Positions 17,623 to 25,120 of a DNA stretch of 64,000 nt are shown piece after piece (within the stretch, counting starts at the first letter, position 1; every line of letters begins with the position of its first letter). The DNA is from Ferrimonas balearica (GTDB lineage: Bacteria > Pseudomonadota > Gammaproteobacteria > Enterobacterales > Shewanellaceae): assembly GCF_019802085.1 (NCBI RefSeq), contig NZ_JAHVHV010000002.1:62001-126000 (forward strand), given 5' to 3'. The position numbers and the translations under genes are program-made. The notes beneath the pieces were generated by a model. It searched no databases and was not told the origin of the DNA. It was given only the letters and a program-made list of their open reading frames with translations.

Positions 17623-20217
17623 GTGTTAGAAGCCTACCGTGAACACGTCGCAGAACGTGCCGCCCAGGGCATTGTGCCCAAGCCCCTGGACGCCCAACAG
17701 ACCAGTGACCTGGTCGAACTGCTGAAGAATCCCCCCGCCGGTGAAGAGGCCACCTTGGTCGATCTGCTGGAAAACCGCATCCCGCCGGGCGTGGACGAAG
17801 CCGCCTACGTCAAGGCGAGCTTCCTGGCCGCCCTCACCACCGGTGAGGCCAAAAGCCCCCTGATCTCCGCCGAGCGTGCCACCGAGCTGCTGGGCACCAT
17901 GCAGGGTGGCTACAACATCGAGCCGCTGATCAAGCTGCTGGGTCACGAGCCCCTGGCCCCCCTGGCGGCCAAGGCCCTGTCCCACACCCTGCTGATGTTC
18001 GACGCCTTCCACGACGTGGTGGAGCTGGCCAACGGCGGCAACGCCCACGCCAAGCAGGTGCTGCAATCCTGGGCCGATGCCGAGTGGTTCATCAGCAAGC
18101 CGAAACTGGCGGAGTCCATCACCCTGACCGTGTTCAAGGTGCCCGGTGAAACCAACACCGACGACCTCTCCCCGGCCCCGGATGCCTGGTCCCGCCCGGA
18201 CATCCCGCTGCACGCCCTGGCGATGCTCAAGACCGCCCGCGATGGCATCACCCCGGATGAGCCGGGTGTGGTGGGCCCCATCAGCACCATCGAACAGCTC
18301 AAGCAGAAGGGCCACCCGCTGGTCTACGTGGGCGACGTGGTCGGCACTGGCTCCTCCCGTAAATCCGCCACCAACTCCGTGCTGTGGTTTATGGGGGACG
18401 ACCTGCCGGGCGTGCCCAACAAGCGCGGCGGCGGCTTCTGCTTCGGCGGCAAGATCGCCCCCATCTTCTTCAACACCATGGAAGACGCCGGCGCCCTGCC
18501 CATCGAGATGCCGGTGGAGCAGATGGCCATGGGCGACGTCATCACCGTCTACCCCTACCAGGGCGTGGTGAAGAACGAAGCCGGTGAGGTGATCTCCGAG
18601 TTCGAACTGAAAACCGATGTGCTGCTGGACGAAGTGCGCGCCGGCGGCCGGATCCCGCTGATCATCGGCCGTGGCCTGACCGACAAGGCCCGTGAGACCC
18701 TGGGCCTGGCCCCTTCCGAGGTGTTCCGTCGCCCGGTCGACGTGGCCGACACCGGCAAGGGTTACACCCTGGCCCAGAAGATGGTGGGCAAGGCCTGTGG
18801 CGTCGAGGGCGTGCGCCCCGGCCAGTACTGCGAGCCGAAGATGACCACCGTGGGCTCCCAGGACACCACCGGCCCCATGACCCGGGACGAGCTGAAAGAC
18901 CTGGCTTGTCTGGGCTTCTCCGCCGACCTGACCATGCAGTCCTTCTGCCACACCTCCGCCTACCCCAAGCCGGTGGACGTGAACACCCACGCCACCCTGC
19001 CGGACTTCATCATGAACCGCGGCGGCGTCTCCCTGCGTCCCGGCGACGGTGTGATCCACTCCTGGCTGAACCGAATGCTGCTGCCCGACACCGTGGGCAC
19101 CGGCGGCGACTCCCACACCCGCTTCCCGCTGGGGATCTCCTTCCCCGCCGGCTCCGGCCTGGTGGCCTTCGCTGCCGCCACCGGCGTGATGCCGCTGGAC
19201 ATGCCGGAATCCGTACTGGTGCGCTTCAAGGGTGAGATGCAGCCGGGGATCACCCTGCGTGACCTGGTTCACGCCATCCCCTACTACGCCATCCAGCAGG
19301 GCCTGCTGACCGTAGAGAAGAAGGGCAAGAAGAACATTTTCTCCGGTCGCGTACTGGAGATTGAAGGGCTCGAGACCCTCACCGTTGAGCAAGCCTTCGA
19401 GCTGTCCGACGCCTCCGCCGAGCGCTCCGCAGCTGGCTGTACCATCAAGCTGTCCGAGGACTCCATCGCCGAGTACCTGCAGTCCAACATCGTGATGCTC
19501 AAGTGGATGATCGCCAGCGGTTACGGCGATCGTCGCACCATCGAGCGTCGCATCCAGGCGATGGAAGCCTGGCTGGCCAACCCGGAGCTGATGCAAGCCG
19601 ACGCCGACGCCGAGTACACCGAGGTGATCGAGATTGATCTGGCCCAGATCAAGGAGCCCATCCTCTGTGCGCCGAACGATCCCGACGACGCTCGCCTGCT
19701 GTCCGAGGTCCAGGGCGACGACATCGACGAGGTGTTCATCGGTTCCTGCATGACCAACATCGGTCACTTCCGGGCCGCCGGTAAACTGCTGGACAAGCAC
19801 AAGGGCGCCCTGCCGACCCGCCTCTGGGTGGCACCGCCGACCAAGATGGATCAGCAGCAGCTGATCGACGAAGGCTACTACGGCATCTACGGCCGGGTGG
19901 GCGCCCGCACCGAGCAGCCGGGCTGCTCCCTGTGCATGGGCAACCAGGCCCGGGTGGCCGACGGCGCCTCCGTGGTCTCCACCTCCACCCGTAACTTCCC
20001 CAACCGTCTGGGGACCGGTGCCAACGTCTACCTGGCCTCGGCGGAGCTGGCAGCGGTGGCCTCCATCCTGGGCAAGCTGCCCACGGTGCCGGAGTACCTG
20101 GAGTACGCCAAGACCATCGATGCCCAGGCGGCGGACACCTACCGCTACCTGAACTTCCACCTGATGGAGCAGTACACCAAGCCCGCCGGTGAGGTGATCC
20201 TGCAGCAGCCGGCCTAA
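17623..20217 (+). CDS. acnB: Aconitate hydratase B (bifunctional aconitase / 2-methylisocitrate dehydratase)
   Basis: 864 residues, against 865 in E. coli. It interconverts citrate and isocitrate in the TCA cycle through a [4Fe-4S] cluster. The N-terminal HEAT-like domain begins [16 protein letters not shown] as in AcnB. The cluster cysteines are in [10 protein letters not shown] and CSLCMGN near the C-terminal side. The start is GTG at 17623, supported by AGAGAGGAAG upstream and by match to the E. coli N-terminus. It lies alone between two terminators, with a promoter at 17485-17513. Confidence 0.98.
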   Translation: MLEAYREHVAERAAQGIVPKPLDAQQTSDLVELLKNPPAGEEATLVDLLENRIPPGVDEAAYVKASFLAALTTGEAKSPLISAERATELLGTMQGGYNIEPLIKLLGHEPLAPLAAKALSHTLLMFDAFHDVVELANGGNAHAKQVLQSWADAEWFISKPKLAESITLTVFKVPGETNTDDLSPAPDAWSRPDIPLHALAMLKTARDGITPDEPGVVGPISTIEQLKQKGHPLVYVGDVVGTGSSRKSATNSVLWFMGDDLPGVPNKRGGGFCFGGKIAPIFFNTMEDAGALPIEMPVEQMAMGDVITVYPYQGVVKNEAGEVISEFELKTDVLLDEVRAGGRIPLIIGRGLTDKARETLGLAPSEVFRRPVDVADTGKGYTLAQKMVGKACGVEGVRPGQYCEPKMTTVGSQDTTGPMTRDELKDLACLGFSADLTMQSFCHTSAYPKPVDVNTHATLPDFIMNRGGVSLRPGDGVIHSWLNRMLLPDTVGTGGDSHTRFPLGISFPAGSGLVAFAAATGVMPLDMPESVLVRFKGEMQPGITLRDLVHAIPYYAIQQGLLTVEKKGKKNIFSGRVLEIEGLETLTVEQAFELSDASAERSAAGCTIKLSEDSIAEYLQSNIVMLKWMIASGYGDRRTIERRIQAMEAWLANPELMQADADAEYTEVIEIDLAQIKEPILCAPNDPDDARLLSEVQGDDIDEVFIGSCMTNIGHFRAAGKLLDKHKGALPTRLWVAPPTKMDQQQLIDEGYYGIYGRVGARTEQPGCSLCMGNQARVADGASVVSTSTRNFPNRLGTGANVYLASAELAAVASILGKLPTVPEYLEYAKTIDAQAADTYRYLNFHLMEQYTKPAGEVILQQPA

Positions 20218-20230
20218 ACTCGGCAGCAAC

Positions 20231-20262
20231 AAAAACGCCCCGCAACTGCGGGGCGTTTTTTT
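20231..20262. terminator. Bidirectional terminator between acnB and rsd
   Basis: A CGCCCCGC / GCGGGGCG stem is flanked by A5 and T7, 14 bases after acnB and 45 bases beyond the rsd stop on the other strand. Confidence 0.85.
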
Positions 20263-20306
20263 GTCTGTGGGGAAACCGGCGCCGGGTTCGAGCTTGGCCT
20301 GTCGGA

Positions 20307-20783
20307 CTAGCTGGCTTCGCTGTGGCGTTCAAACAGGGTTTCCAGCAGGCGGTCCTCCAGCTCGAAGCGCTCCTCCATCTTCTGTCCCAGGTGCGACAGG
20401 TCCTGGTCCAGCTCCATCAGCACCTCTTCATTGACGCCGTTGGTGTACTTGTCGTTGAAATCCAGCGCCGAGTCGGTGCTGTGGCTGATCTTGGGCAGCA
20501 GGCTGTGGGCCAGGGCCCGGGACTGCTCGCCGTGGCGTTCGCAGGCGGAGGCCACCTGATCGTACACCTCGAAGTGGCCTTCGGAGACGTAATCCACCAG
20601 CAGGTTACAGAACTGCTTGATGTTGTCTTCGTCGGGCAGGGTGCCCGTGTCGGCTTCGTAGGGCGGGAGACCCGCCAGTTGGCAGTAGTGGATCAACAGC
20701 TGTCTGCGGCTCTCCAGCCAGTGGTCAATCAGCTTGTTGGAGCCTCCCCAAGCGTCCACGGCCCGTTCTAGTTTTGTCAGCAT
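20307..20783 (-). CDS. rsd: Regulator of sigma D, Rsd/AlgQ family
   Basis: 158 residues, the family length. Rsd binds RpoD in stationary phase and shifts RNA polymerase towards other sigma factors. Shared features with E. coli Rsd include GSNKLIDHWLESRRQLLIHY near the N-terminus, FCNLLVDYVSEGHFEVYDQV, and LGQKMEERFELEDRLL near the C-terminus. The ATG at 20783 lies behind AAGGGG and matches the family start (MLTKLERAVDAWGGSN). In enterobacteria rsd also lies close to hemE. Confidence 0.9.
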   Translation of the reverse strand: MLTKLERAVDAWGGSNKLIDHWLESRRQLLIHYCQLAGLPPYEADTGTLPDEDNIKQFCNLLVDYVSEGHFEVYDQVASACERHGEQSRALAHSLLPKISHSTDSALDFNDKYTNGVNEEVLMELDQDLSHLGQKMEERFELEDRLLETLFERHSEAS

Positions 20784-20907
20784 GGCACCATCCCCTTGCA
20801 AGCCAACTCTCATTCGTGTTCTTCCAATTTAAGTAAGGGATGGCCTTGGGATCAACGGTTTTTTAACACTGGTCGGAGTATTCTTCTGGCGAGGGGGGGA
20901 GCGGGCA

Positions 20908-20996
20908 ATAAAAAACCCTGTCGCAAAAGCGACAGGGCTCAAGATTGGGTGTTGCGGGCTCACTCGCGTGAGCTTCTTACTTCGTTTTGCTAGCGC
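20908..20996 (-). ncRNA. Candidate small RNA, about 90 nt, with promoter and intrinsic terminator
   Basis: On the minus strand TTGCAC (21026-21031) and TATAAC (21003-21008) are 17 bases apart, predicting a start near 20996. The transcript would contain a hairpin with arms at 20958-20963 and 20968-20973 (GCTCAC / GTGAGC, tetraloop), a C/A-rich single-stranded stretch, and a 9-bp perfect terminator stem (20916-20924 with 20929-20937, loop of four) followed by T6. There is no open frame with a ribosome-binding site. The layout is that of an Hfq-type small RNA. I do not recognise it as a named family. Confidence 0.55.
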
Positions 20997-21002
20997 GGTA
21001 TT

Positions 21003-21031
21003 GTTATACCAAAGGCGATCTGGGAGTGCAA
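21003..21031 (-). promoter_or_regulatory. Promoter of the small RNA candidate
   Basis: Minus-strand -35 TTGCAC and -10 TATAAC with a 17-base spacer. No protein gene lies downstream before the terminator at 20908-20937. Confidence 0.5.
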
Positions 21032-21117
21032 ATTTTTGCATACAACTATCCATTGATGAGGATTGCACCGATTTGTGGGGCGGCTCACGCTCGCTTCGTA
21101 TCAATCCTCGGAGGCGG

Positions 21118-21126
21118 TGCTACAAT
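21118..21126 (+). promoter_or_regulatory. Extended -10 promoter for hemE
   Basis: TGCTACAAT is a TGn extended -10 element about 45 bases before the hemE start. No good -35 hexamer is visible, which extended -10 promoters do not require. Confidence 0.4.
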
Positions 21127-21172
21127 GGCCCGAAATTTTGTGTTGCGTATTGATGCGTAAGGGATGAACTTG

Positions 21173-22237
21173 ATGTCAGAACTGAAAAACGATCGTTACC
21201 TGCGGGCCCTGCTGCGTCAGCCAGTGGATGTCACTCCGGTTTGGATGATGCGTCAGGCCGGCCGCTACCTGCCGGAATACCGCGCCACCCGCGCCGAAGC
21301 CGGCGACTTTATGAGCCTGTGTAAGAACCCCGAGCTGGCCTGCGAAGTGACCCTGCAGCCGCTGCGTCGCTTCCCCCTGGACGCGGCCATCCTGTTCTCT
21401 GACATCCTGACCATCCCCGATGCCATGGGCCTGGGTCTCTACTTCGAGACCGGTGAAGGTCCGCGCTTCCAGACTCTGGCCGACAACAAGGCCACCATCG
21501 AGAAGCTGCCGATCCCGGATCCGGAAGGCGAGTTGCGTTACGTGATGGACGCGGTGCGCACCATCCGTCGCGAGCTGAAAGGCGAAGTTCCGCTGATCGG
21601 CTTCTCCGGCAGCCCCTGGACCCTGGCCACCTACATGGTTGAAGGCGGCAGCTCCAAGGACTTCGCCAAGATCAAGAAGATGGCCTTTGCAGAGCCGGCC
21701 ACCATGCATCTGCTGCTGGACAAGCTGGCGGACTCCGTCATCGTCTACCTGAACGCCCAGATCAAAGCCGGCGCTCAGGCGGTGCAGATCTTCGACACCT
21801 GGGGCGGCGCGCTGTCTGGCCCGGCCTACCGTGAGTTCTCCCTGCGCTACATGCACAAGATCGTCGACGGCCTGATCCGTGACCACGACGGTCGCAAGGT
21901 GCCGGTGGTGCTGTTCACCAAAGGCGGCGGCCAGTGGCTGGAAGACATCGCCGCCACCGGTTGTGATGCCGTGGGCCTGGACTGGACCGTGGACGTCAAA
22001 GACGCCCGCGCCCGTGTGGGCGACAAGGTGGCCCTGCAGGGCAACATGGATCCCTCCATGCTGTACGCCCCGGTGCCCCGCATCGAAGAGGAAGTGGAGC
22101 GCATCCTGGGCGAGTTTGGCCACGGTAACGGCCACGTCTTCAACCTGGGTCACGGCATCCACCAGCACGCCGATCCGGAGCACGCCGGTGCCTTCATCAA
22201 GGCCGTGCACGAGCAGTCCCGCAAATACCACAAGTAA
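21173..22237 (+). CDS. hemE: Uroporphyrinogen III decarboxylase
   Basis: 354 residues, identical in length to E. coli HemE. It converts uroporphyrinogen III to coproporphyrinogen III in heme synthesis. The diagnostic N-terminal [19 protein letters not shown] and [17 protein letters not shown], plus [11 protein letters not shown] and the C-terminal [16 protein letters not shown], are all present. ATG 21173 was preferred over the ATG three codons earlier because TAAGGG sits at proper distance (9 bases) only for the second. A terminator follows. Confidence 0.98.
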   Translation: MSELKNDRYLRALLRQPVDVTPVWMMRQAGRYLPEYRATRAEAGDFMSLCKNPELACEVTLQPLRRFPLDAAILFSDILTIPDAMGLGLYFETGEGPRFQTLADNKATIEKLPIPDPEGELRYVMDAVRTIRRELKGEVPLIGFSGSPWTLATYMVEGGSSKDFAKIKKMAFAEPATMHLLLDKLADSVIVYLNAQIKAGAQAVQIFDTWGGALSGPAYREFSLRYMHKIVDGLIRDHDGRKVPVVLFTKGGGQWLEDIAATGCDAVGLDWTVDVKDARARVGDKVALQGNMDPSMLYAPVPRIEEEVERILGEFGHGNGHVFNLGHGIHQHADPEHAGAFIKAVHEQSRKYHK

Positions 22238-22254
22238 GCGCGACCGCGGTTTGG

Positions 22255-22283
22255 AAAAAAGCACCCCTCGGGGTGCTTTTTTT
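22255..22283 (+). terminator. Terminator after hemE
   Basis: GCACCC / GGGTGC stem preceded by six As and followed by seven Ts. Confidence 0.85.
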
Positions 22284-22323
22284 GATCCTGGCCCTTTTCG
22301 CGGCGGGGCGCACTCGCTAGAAT

Positions 22324-22355
22324 GCAAACAAAAGTTCGCAAGGCAAACAAATGTT
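22324..22355 (+). repeat. Direct repeat before psuK, possible operator
   Basis: GCAAACAAAAGTT (22324-22336) and GCAAACAAATGTT (22343-22355) differ at one base and are 19 bases apart, ending right at the psuK start codon. A TAGAAT at 22318-22323 could be a -10. Repeats on one face of the helix suit a dimeric regulator. Confidence 0.4.
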
Positions 22356-23447
22356 ATGACGGAGCGAGAGCAGCAGATCCTGGCCCTGATCCGCCAGGAC
22401 CCCCTGATCCCCCAGCAGGTGCTGGCGGACAAACTGGGGATCAGCCGCAGCGCCATCGCCGGCCACATCATGCACCTGACCCAGAAGGGCCACATCCAGG
22501 GCAAGGGCTACATCCTCGCCCCAGAGCGGTACGCCCTGGTGATGGGCGGCGCCAACATGGACCTGTGCGGGGTGGCGGACACGCCTCTGGTGGACGGGGA
22601 CTCCACCCCCGGCAGCCTGACCGCCAGCGCCGGCGGTGTGGGCCGCAACATCGCCGATAACCTGGCGCGCCTGGGCAGCCGGGTGGAGTTCGTCTCCGCC
22701 CTGGGGGAGGACCGCTGGGCCGAGCAGCTCATCGAATCCTGTCGCCTGGCCGGGGTGGGCACCGAGCACTGCCTCAAGGTGCCCGGCGCCACCACCTCCA
22801 GTTACCTCTCCCTGCACGACAGTGATGGTGAGATGCGTCTGGCCCTCAATGACATGAGCCTGATTGACCGCCTGGACGCCGAACAGATCGAGCGTCGACG
22901 CGGCCCCATCGACCGTGCCTCGGCGCTGGTGCTGGACGCCAACCTGTCCGAGACCGCCCTGGCGGCGCTGTTTGCCCGCCCTGTCGAGGCCCCGGTGCTG
23001 GTGGACCCGGTCTCCCAGGCCAAGGCCCATAAGCTCAAGCCCTTCCTGGGCCAGATCGACACCCTTAAGCCCAACGCGCTGGAAGCGGCGCTGCTGGCCG
23101 GCCAGCCCCTGGAGAGCGACGCCGATCTGCCCAAGGTGGCCGACGCGCTGCACGAGTTGGGCGTGCCCCGGGTGCTGCTGAGTCTCGGCAGTCGCGGCGC
23201 CTACGCCTCGGAAAACGGCGTCGGCCAGCGCTACCAGAGCAGTGCCACCGAGGTGGTCAATGTCACCGGCGCCGGTGATGCGCTGATGGCGGGCCTGGCC
23301 CACGGCCGACTGGCCGGCTGGTCCTTTGCCGATACCGTTCCCTTTGCCCTGGCCGCCGCCCGTCTGGCGCTGGCGACCAAAACCACGATCAATGCCACCA
23401 TGTCTGAAGCGGCGGTGCGCCGCCTGATGGAGAACACCCCATGCTAG
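22356..23447 (+). CDS. psuK: Pseudouridine kinase with N-terminal DNA-binding domain
   Basis: 363 residues. Residues about 1-55 form a winged-helix segment (REQQILALIRQDPLIPQQVL ... LGISRSAIAGHIMHLTQKG). A PfkB-family sugar kinase domain follows, with an N-terminal GGANMDL, AGGVGRNIADNLARLG, and catalytic NVTGAGDALMAG. This architecture matches E. coli YeiI and is longer than the bare PsuK. Its 3' end overlaps psuG by 7 bases, which supports phosphorylation of pseudouridine to feed the glycosidase. The HTH suggests it may also bind DNA. The start codon has a weak ribosome-binding site. Confidence 0.85.
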   Translation: MTEREQQILALIRQDPLIPQQVLADKLGISRSAIAGHIMHLTQKGHIQGKGYILAPERYALVMGGANMDLCGVADTPLVDGDSTPGSLTASAGGVGRNIADNLARLGSRVEFVSALGEDRWAEQLIESCRLAGVGTEHCLKVPGATTSSYLSLHDSDGEMRLALNDMSLIDRLDAEQIERRRGPIDRASALVLDANLSETALAALFARPVEAPVLVDPVSQAKAHKLKPFLGQIDTLKPNALEAALLAGQPLESDADLPKVADALHELGVPRVLLSLGSRGAYASENGVGQRYQSSATEVVNVTGAGDALMAGLAHGRLAGWSFADTVPFALAAARLALATKTTINATMSEAAVRRLMENTPC

Positions 23448-24358
23448 AGAAGTACCTGGACATCCACCCGGAAGTCGCCGACGCCATCGCCAACAACCGC
23501 CCCGTGGTGGCGCTGGAGTCCACCATCATCTCCCACGGTATGCCCTACCCGCAGAACGTGGAAACCGCCCTGAAGGTGGAGCAGACCGTCCGTGATGCTG
23601 GCGCCATCCCGGCCACCATCGCCATCATCAAGGGCCGCCTGACCGTGGGCCTGACCGAAGAACAGGTGGAGTTTCTCGGCAAAGAGGGCCTGTCCGTCAC
23701 CAAGGCCTCTCGCCGGGACATCCCCTTTATCGTTGCCGCCGGTAAGACCGGTGCCACCACCGTCGCCTCCACCATGATTCTGGCCGCCATGGCCGGCATC
23801 AAGGTGTTCGCCACCGGCGGCATTGGCGGCGTGCACCGCGGTGCCCAGCAGACCTTCGACATCTCCGCCGATCTGCAGGAGCTGGCCAACACCGACGTGG
23901 CCGTGATCTGCGCCGGCGCCAAATCCATCCTGGATCTGGGCCTGACCCGCGAGTACCTGGAAACCTTCGGCGTTCCGGTGGTGGGGTACCAGACCGACTG
24001 CCTGCCGGCCTTCTACACCCGGGAGAGCGACTTCGACATCGACTACCGACTGGACAGCAGCGAGGCGATCGCCACCGCGCTGAACGCCAAATGGGGCATG
24101 GGCCTCAAGGGCGGGGTGGTGATCGCCAACCCCATCCCCCAGCAGTACGCCATGCCCAAGGCCGACATCGACGCCGCCATCGAGCAGGCGCTGAGCGAGG
24201 CCGAGCAGCAGGGGATCGGCGGCAAGGAGTCCACCCCCTTCCTGCTGGCCCGGGTCTGCGAACTGACCGGCGGCAACAGTCTGGACTCCAACATCCAGCT
24301 GGTGCTGAACAACGCCCGTCTGGCGTCCGGCATCGCCCGGGACCTGTGCGCTGAGTAA
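23441..24358 (+). CDS. psuG: Pseudouridine-5'-phosphate glycosidase
   Basis: 305 residues. It splits pseudouridine 5'-phosphate into uracil and ribose 5-phosphate. The family blocks VALESTIISHGMPYPQN, KTGATTVASTM, FATGGIGGVHRGA, CAGAKSILDLGLTREYLETF and NPIPQQYAMP are all intact and align along the whole E. coli protein. Overlap with psuK implies coupled translation. No pseudouridine transporter gene is beside it. Confidence 0.95.
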   Translation: MLEKYLDIHPEVADAIANNRPVVALESTIISHGMPYPQNVETALKVEQTVRDAGAIPATIAIIKGRLTVGLTEEQVEFLGKEGLSVTKASRRDIPFIVAAGKTGATTVASTMILAAMAGIKVFATGGIGGVHRGAQQTFDISADLQELANTDVAVICAGAKSILDLGLTREYLETFGVPVVGYQTDCLPAFYTRESDFDIDYRLDSSEAIATALNAKWGMGLKGGVVIANPIPQQYAMPKADIDAAIEQALSEAEQQGIGGKESTPFLLARVCELTGGNSLDSNIQLVLNNARLASGIARDLCAE

Positions 24359-24379
24359 GGCGCCACCGTCGCAATCCTA

Positions 24380-24403
24380 AGCCGCCATCTGGCGGCTTTT
24401 TTG
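24380..24403 (+). terminator. Terminator after psuG
   Basis: AGCCGCC / GGCGGCT stem with loop ATCT followed by Ts, placed between the convergent psuG and glycosylase-like genes. Confidence 0.8.
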
Positions 24404-24406
24404 TGC

Positions 24407-25000
24407 TCAGTCGGCCAGGGCCTGGCGCACCCGTCGCTGCAACTCGGGCACCACATCGGCCTCGAACCAAGGATGGCGCTTGAGCCACAGGGTGTTGCGG
24501 GGAGAGGGGTGGGGCAGGGGCAGGCGGTTGGGGCCCCAGTCGGCCCAGCGCGCCACCGTCTCGGTGAGGGTGGTGAAGCCGGACAGGTAGTGCTTCTGGG
24601 CGTACTGGCCGATGCACAGGGTGAGTGTCAGGTTGGGCAAGCGGGCCAGCAACTGGGGGTGCCACTGGGGGGCGCAGCGGGGATCCGGCGGCTTGTCGCC
24701 ACTGCGCCCGCGGCCGGGGTAGCACAGCCCCATGGGGACGATGGCCACCCGGGCCGGATCGTAGAAGCGCTCCGAATCGATCCCCATCCAGCGCCGCAGC
24801 CGGTCGCCACTGGGGTCGTCCCAGGGGATCCCGCTTTGGTGGACCCGGGTGCCCGGGGCCTGGCCGATGATCAGTAATCGGGCCCGCTCGTCGGCCTGAA
24901 CCACCGGATTGGGGGTCAGCACGTCCTGGCACAGGGTGCAGGCGCGCACCGCTTGCAGCAGATCACAAAGGGGAATATCGCCGCTTCGATTTTTCTGCAC
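24407..25000 (-). CDS. Uracil-DNA glycosylase superfamily protein
   Basis: About 197 residues. The fold's first motif appears as IIGQAPGTRVHQSGIPWDDP and the C-terminal loop motif as HPSPRN. An N-terminal Cys pair (ACTLC) might hold a metal but lacks the full four-Cys set of family 4 enzymes. GQAPG differs from GQDPYH of family 1 and from GEAPG of families 4 and 5. Substrate and activity are therefore open. The start is uncertain: GTG at 25000 sits behind GGAGGGGAA at short spacing; a TTG at 25021 would add seven residues. Confidence 0.7.
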   Translation of the reverse strand: MQKNRSGDIPLCDLLQAVRACTLCQDVLTPNPVVQADERARLLIIGQAPGTRVHQSGIPWDDPSGDRLRRWMGIDSERFYDPARVAIVPMGLCYPGRGRSGDKPPDPRCAPQWHPQLLARLPNLTLTLCIGQYAQKHYLSGFTTLTETVARWADWGPNRLPLPHPSPRNTLWLKRHPWFEADVVPELQRRVRQALAD

Positions 25001-25120
25001 TTCCCCTCCAACACACTGCAAAACAGTGAAAAATCCTCAAGATGCGTTTCCATCGGGGCCGGAATTAGGTAACTTCAAAACTCTTTTCGCACCGTCAGAG
25101 ATTTGGGTTGTAGCCCGCCG

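Larger units (their letters stand above)
20784..21172. other. 389-base rsd-hemE intergenic region
   Basis: This stretch holds no convincing protein gene. It contains the rsd 5' region, a minus-strand small RNA candidate (about 20908-20996) with its own promoter, and the hemE promoter. GC content drops between about 20980 and 21070. Confidence 0.7.

Noticed and set aside
17626-20232. An 868-codon frame antisense to acnB, and similar ones against pdeB (25139-27688), ygiQ (29512-31839) and the ars genes (35468-38353)
   Set aside because: They mirror the sense gene limits and have the low-complexity composition expected from codon bias on the other strand.
20829-21104. 91-codon minus-strand frame between rsd and hemE
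   Set aside because: No ribosome-binding site, poor composition, and it runs through the promoter and terminator of the small RNA candidate.
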